Assembly (NCBI GenBank): GCA_963668495.1
Contig: OY764545.1
Span: forward strand, 1,364,001 to 1,428,000
Length of the DNA stretch: 64,000 nucleotides
Origin: Oleispirillum sp963668495
GTDB lineage: Bacteria; Pseudomonadota; Alphaproteobacteria; Rhodospirillales; Rhodospirillaceae
Direction: 5' to 3'
Both the position numbers and the translations under genes were made by a program. Below are positions 34,363-41,802 of this stretch, one piece after another. The notes beneath the pieces are model-generated. The model was given only the letters and a program-made list of their open reading frames with translations, made no database searches and was not told where the DNA came from. Each line of letters starts with the position of its first letter. Within the stretch, counting starts at the first letter, position 1.

Positions 34363-34775
34363 TATTTATCTCCTTCAGCAGCTTGAGCACGGTCACCGCG
34401 ATCGTTACGGCGGCCACCACGACCACCACGTTCGCCGCGTTCGCCGCGATCGTTACGCGGTTGCATCATAACAGAAGGACCTTCTTCGTGATCTTCCACG
34501 CGTACAGTCATGTAACGCAGGATATCTTCGTTGATCCGCATTTGGCGTTCGTATTCGTCGATCGCTGCAGACGGACCATCGATGTTCAGAAGAACGTAAT
34601 GGCCTTTACGGTTCTTTTTCACGCGGTATGCAAGGTTACGCAAACCCCACATTTCACGCTTTTTGACTTCCCCGCCATTTTCGGACAGGACTGCGGTCAA
34701 TTGGTCAATCAGAGCTTCCACTTGGGTGGCGCTGATGTCCTGACGCGCAATAATAACGCTTTCGTACAGAGACAT
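34362..34775 (-). CDS. rpsF: 30S ribosomal protein S6
   Basis: 137 residues. The S6 domain (MSLYESVIIARQDISATQVE to about residue 97) is followed by a tail of about 35 residues rich in Arg, Gly and Asp (for example GERGGRGGRRNDRGDRAQ). AAAGGGAG lies before the ATG. S6 forms a dimer with S18. First gene of the minus-strand operon; promoter in the gap shared with fabD. Confidence 0.97.
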   Translation of the reverse strand: MSLYESVIIARQDISATQVEALIDQLTAVLSENGGEVKKREMWGLRNLAYRVKKNRKGHYVLLNIDGPSAAIDEYERQMRINEDILRYMTVRVEDHEEGPSVMMQPRNDRGERGERGGRGGRRNDRGDRAQAAEGDK

Positions 34776-34874
34776 GTCTATATAGACTCCCTTTGGCTTA
34801 TCTCTTCCCAGTGGCGCGTTGAAAAGTTCGCATTGAATCGCTGGATTTTGCCCGAAAATCGGTCAATTTTACCC

Positions 34875-34889
34875 TGAAACAATGTTTCA
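34875..34889. promoter_or_regulatory. Perfect 15-bp palindrome TGAAACA-A-TGTTTCA
   Basis: A perfect 7+1+7 inverted repeat in the divergent gap between rpsF and fabD, about 100 bases before rpsF and 170 before fabD. It is symmetrical enough to be a protein-binding operator; no known regulator is recognised from it. Confidence 0.45.
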
Positions 34890-34909
34890 CCCAACTTGCC
34901 CCGAGCATA

Positions 34910-34927
34910 GCCGATCCCCTGATCGGC
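34910..34927. promoter_or_regulatory. Inverted repeat GCCGATC-CCCT-GATCGGC
   Basis: A perfect 7-bp stem with a 4-base loop, no T-run, 20 bases from the TGAAACA palindrome. It may be a leader hairpin on either divergent transcript or part of a control site. Confidence 0.4.
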
Positions 34928-34981
34928 AAGGAGTTGAGAGGTCGCGACTATACACATCTTTCGTAGATAAGCAAGGGGTGC

Positions 34982-35010
34982 TTGACTTTATTGCGCAGTC
35001 GGCATTTCTT
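34982..35010 (+). promoter_or_regulatory. Possible sigma-70-type promoter of fabD
   Basis: TTGACT at 34982-34987, a 17-base spacer and a weak TTTCTT at 35005-35010, ending about 48 bases before the fabD ATG. Only the -35 element is convincing. Confidence 0.35.
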
Positions 35011-35057
35011 GTGAGGGAGATTACACAACCACTTGCACAATACTTGGAGGAAAGCGC

Positions 35058-36002
35058 ATGCGCGCAGTCGTATTCCCGGGACAAGGTTCTCAAGCAGTCG
35101 GTATGGGCAAAGAGCTCGCAGATACTTTTTCTGTTGCTCGTGATGTCTTCGCCGAAGTTGAGGACGCTCTCGAGCAAAAGCTGACGCAGCTGATGTTTGA
35201 AGGTCCTGAAAAAGACCTGATGATGACTGAAAACACCCAGCCGGCTCTTATGGCTATGAGTGTTGCCATCATCCGCGTTTTGGAAAAAGACTTTGGTGTC
35301 CGTCTTGAAGATGTCTCTTCTCATGTTGCCGGTCACTCTCTTGGTGAATATTCGGCGCTGTGTGCGGCTGGCTCTTTGCAGCTTTCCGATACAGCCCGCC
35401 TGCTGAAAATCCGTGGACAAGCCATGCAAAAAGCCGTGCCGTTCGGCAAGGGCGCAATGGCTGCAATTCTGGGGTTGGATGTGGATCAAGCCCGCGCCTT
35501 GGCAGAAGAAGCCGGTGACGGTGAAATCTGTGAAGCCGCCAATGACAATGCTCCGGGACAGATTGTTGTCTCCGGTCATTCCGGTGCTGTTAATCGCGCC
35601 ATTGAAATCGCCAAGAAATTGGGCGTTAAGCGTTCTGTTCTGCTGCCGGTCAGTGCGCCGTTCCACTGTGCTCTGATGCGTCCGGCTGCGGATAAAATGC
35701 AAGAGGCACTGTCCGGTGTTGAACTGATCGCTCCGAAGGTGCCTGTCGTCGCCAACGTGACTGCACAAGCCACGCAAGACCCGGAAGAAATTCGCAAGCT
35801 GCTGGTGGAGCAGGTTTGTGGTTCTGTGCGCTGGCGTGAAAGCGTACAGTTCATGAAAAGCCAAGGCGTCGATACGCTGGTTGAAGTCGGTTCCGGTCGC
35901 GTGCTGAGCGGTCTGGCCAAACGGATTGACCGCAGCATGGGTGGTGTTCCGGTCGGCACTGTTGATGAGATCGAAGCATTTGCCAAGGCCGTCGCTGCCT
36001 AA
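35058..36002 (+). CDS. fabD: Malonyl-CoA:ACP transacylase
   Basis: 314 residues. FabD loads malonate onto acyl carrier protein for fatty-acid synthesis. Seen: VFPGQGSQAVGMGKEL, GHSLGEYSALCAAG with the catalytic Ser in GHSLG, and LPVSAPFHCALMRPA with the catalytic His. GGAGGAAA is well placed before the ATG. It heads the fab cluster: fabD, fabG, acpP, fabF. A terminator just downstream means fabG has its own promoter. Confidence 0.98.
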   Translation: MRAVVFPGQGSQAVGMGKELADTFSVARDVFAEVEDALEQKLTQLMFEGPEKDLMMTENTQPALMAMSVAIIRVLEKDFGVRLEDVSSHVAGHSLGEYSALCAAGSLQLSDTARLLKIRGQAMQKAVPFGKGAMAAILGLDVDQARALAEEAGDGEICEAANDNAPGQIVVSGHSGAVNRAIEIAKKLGVKRSVLLPVSAPFHCALMRPAADKMQEALSGVELIAPKVPVVANVTAQATQDPEEIRKLLVEQVCGSVRWRESVQFMKSQGVDTLVEVGSGRVLSGLAKRIDRSMGGVPVGTVDEIEAFAKAVAA

Positions 36003-36013
36003 TTGGGAAATTC

Positions 36014-36055
36014 AAAACCGCCCGGACGTAACCAATTGCGCCCGGGCGGTTTTCT
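36014..36055 (+). terminator. Intrinsic terminator after fabD
   Basis: AAAACCGCCCGG (36014-36025) pairs with CCGGGCGGTTTT (36042-36053), a 12-bp perfect stem with a 16-base loop and a T-rich end. Readthrough to fabG (124 bases on) may be partial. Confidence 0.85.
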
Positions 36056-36176
36056 TTGTATTCCAGCATGGAGACCATGGGTGTGACTGAAACGTTTTTA
36101 CACAAATGTGTTTTTACAGTTCGGCAGGCCTTTCGTACAAAGTTCCGAATTCATTAAGCCATAAGAGTACAGAATT

Positions 36177-36926
36177 ATGTTTGATCTGACCGACAAGTGC
36201 GCTCTGGTTACCGGCGCATCCGGGGGTATCGGTTCCGAAATCGCCAAAGCACTGGTTGCACAAGGGGCAACCGTCGTGTTGAGTGGTACTCGCCAAGATG
36301 CTCTTGATGCATTGAAATCTGAAATTGAAGCGACTCATCCGGGTAAGGCCATCGTTATCGCTGCGCGCCTGAGTGAAGCCGAAGAAGTCGACCGTTTGGC
36401 GGCCGAGGCTGAAAAGGCCATGGGCAAGATTGACATTTTGGTCAACAACGCCGGCCTGACTCGCGATGGTTTGGCTATGCGTATGAAAGACGAAGACTGG
36501 GATGCGGTGCTGGATGTGAATCTGAAGGCTGCTTTCCGTCTGACGCGTGCCTGTATGCGCGGAATGATGAAACGCCGGTCCGGTCGTGTGATTGGTATTA
36601 CATCTGTTGTTGGTGTGACCGGTAATCCGGGACAGGCCAACTATGCCGCATCCAAAGCCGGGATGATTGGGATGTCCAAGTCTCTGGCACAGGAACTGGC
36701 AAATCGCGGCATCACCGTGAATTGTGTGGCTCCGGGCATGATTGCAACGCCGATGACCGATGTCCTGACCGATGACCAACGTCAACGCATGCTGGTTAAT
36801 ATCCCGGCTGCGCGTCTTGGTACACCGGAAGATATTGCAGCATCAGTGGTTTATCTGTCCAGTGACGAAGCTTCCTACGTCACCGGGCAAACTCTCCATG
36901 TCAATGGTGGCATGGCAATGATCTAA
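36177..36926 (+). CDS. fabG: 3-oxoacyl-ACP reductase
   Basis: 249 residues. FabG reduces 3-ketoacyl-ACP with NADPH. Seen: TGASGGIGSEIA, NNAGLTRDGLAMRMKDEDW, the active Ser in ITSVVGVTGNPGQANY, YAASKAGMIGMSKSLAQEL (Tyr and Lys) and GGMAMI at the end. Normal length and fab cluster position make the call safe, unlike the unassigned SDR genes elsewhere in the window. Confidence 0.97.
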   Translation: MFDLTDKCALVTGASGGIGSEIAKALVAQGATVVLSGTRQDALDALKSEIEATHPGKAIVIAARLSEAEEVDRLAAEAEKAMGKIDILVNNAGLTRDGLAMRMKDEDWDAVLDVNLKAAFRLTRACMRGMMKRRSGRVIGITSVVGVTGNPGQANYAASKAGMIGMSKSLAQELANRGITVNCVAPGMIATPMTDVLTDDQRQRMLVNIPAARLGTPEDIAASVVYLSSDEASYVTGQTLHVNGGMAMI

Positions 36927-36948
36927 AGTCCCGGAAAAGCCGGGCTTT
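36925..36948 (+). promoter_or_regulatory. Hairpin at the fabG stop
   Basis: AAAG-CCCGG pairs with CCGGG-CTTT (one bulged T, loop of five) and overlaps the fabG stop codon. A smaller CCGG-GAAA-CCGG tetraloop lies at 37064-37075 before acpP. The T-run is short, so at most a partial terminator; both could set the high acpP expression apart from fabG. Confidence 0.4.
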
Positions 36949-37133
36949 GCGCACGCGAAGTCTGGTTTTCCCGTGGAAAGTATGATAGTCACGGTCCATC
37001 CTACGTGCGAGCCGACATATTTAATGCAAAACCATGTGTCGGCGACGTTAAAGAGGGACCAATCCGGGAAACCGGGCCTTAATAACAATCGGTTCTTTGA
37101 ACCAAACAACGTTAAAGACTGAAGGACAAGCCA

Positions 37134-37367
37134 ATGAGTGATGTCGCCGATCGCGTTAAAAAAATCGTCATCGAGCACCTGGGTGCAGAAGAAGACAAAG
37201 TAACTGAAAATGCTAGCTTCATCGATGACCTGGGCGCGGACAGCCTGGATACCGTTGAACTGGTTATGGCATTCGAAGAAGAATTCGGCATTGAAATCCC
37301 GGATGACGCAGCAGAAAAAATTCTGACTGTGAAAGACGCGATTTCTTTCATCTCTGCTGCTGAGTAA
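37134..37367 (+). CDS. acpP: Acyl carrier protein
   Basis: 77 residues, very acidic. The phosphopantetheine Ser is in DLGADSLDTVELVMAFEEEF (DSL motif at residue about 36). AcpP carries acyl chains for FabD, FabG, FabF and for the lipid A acyltransferases encoded in this window. AAGGA lies before the ATG. 207 bases of leader separate it from fabG. Confidence 0.99.
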   Translation: MSDVADRVKKIVIEHLGAEEDKVTENASFIDDLGADSLDTVELVMAFEEEFGIEIPDDAAEKILTVKDAISFISAAE

Positions 37368-37384
37368 TTCAGTCGCATAGAGAC

Positions 37385-37413
37385 GCCATCCCGCAGCAAT
37401 GGCTCGGGATGGC
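37385..37413 (+). promoter_or_regulatory. Stem-loop after acpP
   Basis: A perfect 9-bp stem GCCATCCCG (37385-37393) and CGGGATGGC (37405-37413), loop of 11, without a T-run. Probably a 3' stabiliser or processing site of the acpP mRNA. Confidence 0.5.
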
Positions 37414-37550
37414 ACCCCGGATTTAAGATCCCGATTTGCGCGAACAATTGCGCACTGCCGTCACAAGGATCACCGGAGCTCTACCAGAGCCGTCACCGGG
37501 ATAATACGAAAGACAGGCACAATTCCATTAACGCACATGGGTGGAAAAAT

Positions 37551-38807
37551 ATGAGGCGAGTAGTTGTCACCGGTATGGGTATGCTGTCTCCGCTGGGTCG
37601 CGGAGTTGAAACCAACTGGGAACGCCTGATTAAAGGCGAAAATGGCTTCAAACGTATTGACCGTTTCGAAGTCGATGACTTGGCCGCACAAATTGCTGCG
37701 ATGATCCCGATGGGCACCGAAGCCGGTCAATTTGACCCGGACAGTGTCGCCCCGGCGAAAGAACGTCGCCGTATGGATGATTTCATCGTTTATGGCCTTG
37801 CTGCGGCAATGGATGCAGTCGAAGACTCCGGCTGGAAACCTGAAGATGAGGAAAGCCGCGCGCGCACTGGTGTGATGATCGGTTCCGGTATCGGCGGTCT
37901 GAAAAGCATTTATGACTGTGCGGATACTCTGCTGAAATCCGGCCCGCGCCGTGTTTCGCCGTTCTTCATTCCATCCAGCTTGATCAACCTTGTTTCTGGT
38001 CATGTATCCATCAAATATGGATTTACCGGCCCGAACCACTCTGCCGTGACCGCTTGTGCAACTGGTGCGCACGCCATCGGTGATGCATCGCGTTTGATCC
38101 AATTTGGTGATGCCGATGTGATGTTGGCTGGTGGTGCAGAATCCGCAATTTGCCGCATCGGTATTGCTGGGTTTGCGTCTGCCAAGGCACTGTCCACCAA
38201 TTATAATGATCGTCCGTCTGAAGGTTCCCGTCCGTGGGACAAAGGTCGTGATGGCTTCGTTATGGGTGAAGGGTCCGGTGTTTTGGTGCTGGAAGAATAC
38301 GAACACGCCAAAGCCCGTGGTGCCAAAATCTATGCAGAGATCAAAGGCTACGGCCTGTCTGGTGATGCACACCACATTACTGCGCCGCACCCGGAAGGTC
38401 GCGGTGCTATCGCAGCCATGAAAATGGCGCTGAAAAATGCTGGTATGAACCCGGAAGATATCGATTACATCAACGCCCACGGTACATCTACGCCGCTTGG
38501 GGATGAGATCGAATGCGCATCGGTTAAGAAAACCTTTGGCGAAGCTGCGTACAAGCTGTCCATGTCCTCGACCAAGTCTTCTGTTGGTCACTTGTTGGGT
38601 GCAGCCGGTGCGGTGGAAAGCATTTACTCCATTTGTGCATTGAACAGTGGTGTGGTGCCGCCGACCTTGAACCTGCATGATCCGTCCGAAGGGTGCGACA
38701 TCGATCTGGTGCCGTTGCAAGCCAAAGAACGCGAAGTCCGCGCGGTTCAGTGTAATTCCTTTGGCTTTGGTGGGACCAACGCATCTTTGGTCATGACCAA
38801 AGTCTAA
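37551..38807 (+). CDS. fabF: 3-oxoacyl-ACP synthase II
   Basis: 418 residues. FabF (KAS II) elongates acyl-ACP with malonyl-ACP. Seen: RVVVTGMGMLSPLG at the start, the catalytic Cys in VTACATGAHAIGDASRL, the first active His in NAHGTSTPLGD, KSSVGHLLGAAGAVE with the second His, and NSFGFGGTNASLV near the end. Full length and fab cluster position. Confidence 0.98.
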   Translation: MRRVVVTGMGMLSPLGRGVETNWERLIKGENGFKRIDRFEVDDLAAQIAAMIPMGTEAGQFDPDSVAPAKERRRMDDFIVYGLAAAMDAVEDSGWKPEDEESRARTGVMIGSGIGGLKSIYDCADTLLKSGPRRVSPFFIPSSLINLVSGHVSIKYGFTGPNHSAVTACATGAHAIGDASRLIQFGDADVMLAGGAESAICRIGIAGFASAKALSTNYNDRPSEGSRPWDKGRDGFVMGEGSGVLVLEEYEHAKARGAKIYAEIKGYGLSGDAHHITAPHPEGRGAIAAMKMALKNAGMNPEDIDYINAHGTSTPLGDEIECASVKKTFGEAAYKLSMSSTKSSVGHLLGAAGAVESIYSICALNSGVVPPTLNLHDPSEGCDIDLVPLQAKEREVRAVQCNSFGFGGTNASLVMTKV

Positions 38808-38811
38808 AGCC

Positions 38812-39819
38812 ATGTCAAAAGTTGTCCGTCGCCTTGGTGTTGCCGCTGTTGCAGTGATTGCATTGTTGGTTGTTCTTGGTGTCGGGGCCTATGTAAAGGG
38901 CCGGGAAGCAATTGAAGCTCCCGGCCCTTTGCCGTCTGAAACTACAATCTTGATTTTGCCCGGTGCCGGTGTTTCCCGGATTACCCAGCTCTTGGATTCA
39001 GAACAGGTGATTGCTGATCCGCAGCTGTTCAAAATTGCCGTGCGGTTGTTGGGACATGACAAGTTACTACGGGCCGGCGAGTACAGGTTTCCTGCCCATG
39101 TTTCCATGCAGGGTGTGATTGAGATTCTGTTGAAGGGTGAGAGCGTACAATACGCCCTGACCATTCCTGAAGGGTGGACGATAAAGCAGGCTCTGGCCGC
39201 GGTGGACGCTGTGCCGCAACTGACGGGAAACACTCCCGATGGTTACAAAGAGGGCACCCTTCTGCCTGAAACCTATGCCTTTACCCGTGGTGATACGCGG
39301 GCCGAGTTGATCAAACGCATGTCTGATGCCCTTGAGGAAACGCTGGCAAAGGCATGGTCAAATCGTGCGCCGGATTTACCCCTGCGCACACCGGAAGAAG
39401 CATTGATCCTAGCCTCAATTGTAGAGCGGGAAACCGGGGTCGATGGTGAACGGGCTCAGGTCGCTGGGGTGTTCATCAATCGTTTGCGTCGAGGAATGCG
39501 TTTGCAATCGGACCCGACGGTTATTTACGGTCTCAGCGACGGCATGGGGGTTATCCCACGGGGCATTACTCGCAGTGATTTGGCGGCGGAACACGCCTAT
39601 AACACCTATGTTATTTCCGGCTTGCCGCCGGGGCCGATTTGCTTGCCCGGCAAAGAATCAATTGAGGCGGTGCTTAATCCTGCCGACACCAAAGACCTGT
39701 ATTTCGTTGCGGACGGCACGGGTGGGCACGTATTCTCCCGCACATTGCGAGAGCATAACAACAACGTCCAGAAATGGCGCGCCATTGAACGAGCTGCCAA
39801 ACGCGAAGCCGCAAATTAA
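38812..39819 (+). CDS. mltG: Endolytic murein transglycosylase MltG
   Basis: 335 residues. An N-terminal membrane helix (about 8-28), a LysM-like segment (TILILPGAGVSRITQLLD), then the YceG domain with the catalytic Glu in LASIVERETGVDGER and conserved LQSDPTVIYGL, AYNTYVISGLPPGPI and YFVADGTGGHVFS. MltG cleaves nascent glycan strands at the inner membrane and sets their length. Four bases after fabF, so co-transcribed. In many alphaproteobacteria yicC follows next; here an accessory block intervenes. Confidence 0.96.
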   Translation: MSKVVRRLGVAAVAVIALLVVLGVGAYVKGREAIEAPGPLPSETTILILPGAGVSRITQLLDSEQVIADPQLFKIAVRLLGHDKLLRAGEYRFPAHVSMQGVIEILLKGESVQYALTIPEGWTIKQALAAVDAVPQLTGNTPDGYKEGTLLPETYAFTRGDTRAELIKRMSDALEETLAKAWSNRAPDLPLRTPEEALILASIVERETGVDGERAQVAGVFINRLRRGMRLQSDPTVIYGLSDGMGVIPRGITRSDLAAEHAYNTYVISGLPPGPICLPGKESIEAVLNPADTKDLYFVADGTGGHVFSRTLREHNNNVQKWRAIERAAKREAAN

Positions 39820-39826
39820 CCCAAAT

Positions 39827-39852
39827 AAAAGCGCCTCCTCAGGCGCTTTTTT
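39827..39852. terminator. Bidirectional terminator between mltG and the Fic gene
   Basis: AAAAGCGCCT (39827-39836), loop CCTC, AGGCGCTTTTTT (39841-39852). With T on both strands it can end mltG (+) and the convergent fic gene (-), whose stop codon overlaps the outer arm. Confidence 0.93.
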
Positions 39853-40432
39853 AATCTTCGATTAGGTCGAACAGGTTTTGGCGGAGGTCATCTTCATCGC
39901 CGTGGAAACTGTGGATCATGGCGGTCAGGAACGGGGATGGATTGAGCTGTTCAAGATGCAGGGTGAAACCTGCCCTATGGGCAATCATCGCCAAAAAGAT
40001 CATTTGTGTGCGACCATTGCCTTCACGAAATGGGTGGATTGCATTGATTTCAGCCAAGAATGATGCCCCGTTTGCCGCAAAGTCCGCGCGGCTTAATCCT
40101 TGGTAATGGTTTTGTTTCTTAAGCTTTGCGAACAGGGCATTCATAGCGGCGGCAATGTGTTCGGGATAGCAGAACACGCTGGTTTCTTTTTGAATGCGCA
40201 CGGTGCGGTAAAGTCCTGCCCAGTCGAACACGTCTCCGAACAGATGACGGTGCAGGGCTTGGTAATGGGCCGGGTCGTACTTGCCGTTTGGCAAAGGCTC
40301 AGATAGGCGTTCCCTGTACATCTCTGCCTCAAACTGGCTGAGAAGCACTGGATCATGAATATCCAGTTTGTTGATCAAGACATGAGTACCAGCATAACAG
40401 TAGGGGTCATCTATTGTGCGGTAATCACTCAT
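39851..40432 (-). CDS. Fic/DOC family protein (possible toxin, AMPylase)
   Basis: 193 residues, the size of compact Fic toxins such as VbhT or E. coli Fic. Fic proteins usually transfer AMP from ATP to target proteins. The active-site loop reads HPFREGNGRTQM (residues 133-144): the catalytic His133, acidic Glu137, Asn139 and first Arg141 are present, but the second Arg of the HxFx(D/E)GNGRxxR motif is Met144. The region YDPAHYQALHRHLFGDVFDWAG is the usual Fic N-terminal part. A 76-residue gene precedes it by 7 bases, as expected for an antitoxin-toxin pair. Activity may be altered or lost. Confidence 0.93.
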   Translation of the reverse strand: MSDYRTIDDPYCYAGTHVLINKLDIHDPVLLSQFEAEMYRERLSEPLPNGKYDPAHYQALHRHLFGDVFDWAGLYRTVRIQKETSVFCYPEHIAAAMNALFAKLKKQNHYQGLSRADFAANGASFLAEINAIHPFREGNGRTQMIFLAMIAHRAGFTLHLEQLNPSPFLTAMIHSFHGDEDDLRQNLFDLIED

Positions 40433-40439
40433 GGCACAC

Positions 40440-40670
40440 CTATGCGATGGCTTTGTAATGCTGGATGATGGCGGCCCTGCGTTGTGCCGGAGTTAATCCC
40501 ATTTTGGCATAGGTTTGTGCTCTTAGGTCGGCATCAGGTGCAAACTCTACGCCTTCGACTGCGCACAGCTTTTCAGCCGCCTTTGGCCCAACTGTAAACT
40601 GGCCTTGAATTGCGGATTTCAAGGGCTGCTCTTCCATATGATCTGTCAATTGATAAGCTTCACATTGCAT
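40440..40670 (-). CDS. Small VbhA-like antitoxin candidate upstream of fic
   Basis: 76 residues; an internal ATG gives a 65-residue form. A helical, mixed-charge protein with a central segment KLCAVEGVEFAPDADL. The VEG triplet resembles the (S/T)xxxE(G/N) inhibitory helix of VbhA/FicA antitoxins, but the Ser/Thr position is Leu here. The C-terminal half (GLTPAQRRAAIIQHYKAIA) is helical. Position 7 bases before fic supports a type II toxin-antitoxin role; sequence alone is modest evidence. Just before the start is TATGCT, a possible -10, so the transcript could be almost leaderless. Confidence 0.65.
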   Translation of the reverse strand: MQCEAYQLTDHMEEQPLKSAIQGQFTVGPKAAEKLCAVEGVEFAPDADLRAQTYAKMGLTPAQRRAAIIQHYKAIA

Positions 40671-40711
40671 GCATGGAGTGTAGCATATTTTGCCTGAAGG
40701 GGCTGAGAAAT

Positions 40712-41617
40712 TCAGGTGTCGTGTGCCCGTGCGTCAAGGCGTTTGCTGATGAAATTCCAAAAAGTCTCGGCGGCAAGGGAGCTCGTGTTGCTTTGCGGTT
40801 TGACCAGTGAAATTTCCCGCCGGACGCTTGGCGTTAGGGGGCGGGTCACCAAGGGAGAAATATTATTTGGCAGGCCAAGATGGGCCAGAATGGAAATGCC
40901 AAGTCCGGCGTTGATCATGCCAAGGATGGAATTGATCTGACGGATGCTGTGTTGAACATTCGGTTTGAGCATGGCTTGGCGGAACCATGTTTTGATTAAA
41001 GGAGCACTTCCCGCACGGGTCATGATGAAGTCTCGGGTCATTAAGTCTTCGGGACTGATGCGGCTTTTTTCGGCTAAGGGGTCATCCGGCCGCATAATGG
41101 CCAGAAGTTCGTCATAACCAAGGGGCAATGTTTCCAACGCATTGGACGCATTAATCAAGACCCCGAAATCCGCCTGTTCTTCGGTCAGAGCGGCAAATTG
41201 GTCGGCGTGTTCATATTCCTGAATTGATACGGAAATCCGTGGGTGAAGTTTTTGAAAATCTTTGACCAGTGTGGGTAAAAAATGAGTCGAAGAACTGGTT
41301 CCGAAAGAGGCAATGGTGATGGAGCCGTCCTGAAATGTTTTAAGACGCTGCATTTGTGAATTCAGGCGCGATAATTTCGTTTCCAGATCTTCAGCAAGGC
41401 TTGCCACGATGCAGCCTTCTTGAGTTAACTCCAACGGTCGGGCCGAACGGCGCACCAGCGGAACACCGTATTTATTCTCAAGCGTTGTGACCATGCGGCT
41501 GATGGCAGATTGGGTCACGCCAAGGTCCTGAGCCACGCGGGACATGTTGCCACTTTTCCCAAGCAGATACAGGGCATATAGGGCGGTGGTGGAGACATCA
41601 AGGTGCTGAAACGTCAT
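40712..41617 (-). CDS. LysR-family transcriptional regulator
   Basis: 301 residues with the N-terminal helix-turn-helix (LYLLGKSGNMSRVAQDLGVT, then QSAISRMVTTLENKYGVPLV) and an effector domain. Divergent from the AEC transporter with a 185-base gap that holds a T-N11-A site, so it likely regulates that transporter. The effector is unknown. A member of the accessory block between mltG and yicC. Confidence 0.92.
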   Translation of the reverse strand: MTFQHLDVSTTALYALYLLGKSGNMSRVAQDLGVTQSAISRMVTTLENKYGVPLVRRSARPLELTQEGCIVASLAEDLETKLSRLNSQMQRLKTFQDGSITIASFGTSSSTHFLPTLVKDFQKLHPRISVSIQEYEHADQFAALTEEQADFGVLINASNALETLPLGYDELLAIMRPDDPLAEKSRISPEDLMTRDFIMTRAGSAPLIKTWFRQAMLKPNVQHSIRQINSILGMINAGLGISILAHLGLPNNISPLVTRPLTPSVRREISLVKPQSNTSSLAAETFWNFISKRLDARAHDT

Positions 41618-41645
41618 GCTGTATTCTCATTTTTTTATGACTAAC

Positions 41646-41662
41646 AATGATGATAAATCATT
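41646..41662. promoter_or_regulatory. Candidate LysR operator
   Basis: AATGAT-GATAA-ATCATT, a perfect 6-bp dyad with a 5-base spacer that contains a T-N11-A motif (41648-41660), 29 bases before the LysR start. This is the best LysR-box candidate in the window. Confidence 0.5.
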
Positions 41663-41740
41663 TTTTGTGCGTGGGAAGTCCCTTCTTCCTCTCTTCTCAT
41701 GGGATTCGTGTTGAGCGTAATTCTATGTGATATTCTTTCC

Positions 41741-41757
41741 ACGCACGTCTCGTGCGT
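41741..41757. promoter_or_regulatory. Perfect inverted repeat ACGCACG-TCT-CGTGCGT
   Basis: A 7+3+7 palindrome 46 bases before the AEC transporter start, right after TATTCT (41731-41736), a possible -10. Either a second operator or a 5' mRNA hairpin. Confidence 0.45.
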
Positions 41758-41802
41758 AATGGTTTTGCGGCATGCTTTGCCATGTGTTGAAAGCCTCACA
41801 TC

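Noticed and set aside
37470..38813. 447-codon open frame on the minus strand
   Set aside because: Fully antisense to fabF, which has all catalytic motifs. No ribosome site or domain.
39851..40670. A new defence system beside mltG
   Set aside because: Only a Fic gene and a small partner are present; the neighbouring LysR, transporter, GGDEF and SDR genes have ordinary roles and their own promoters.
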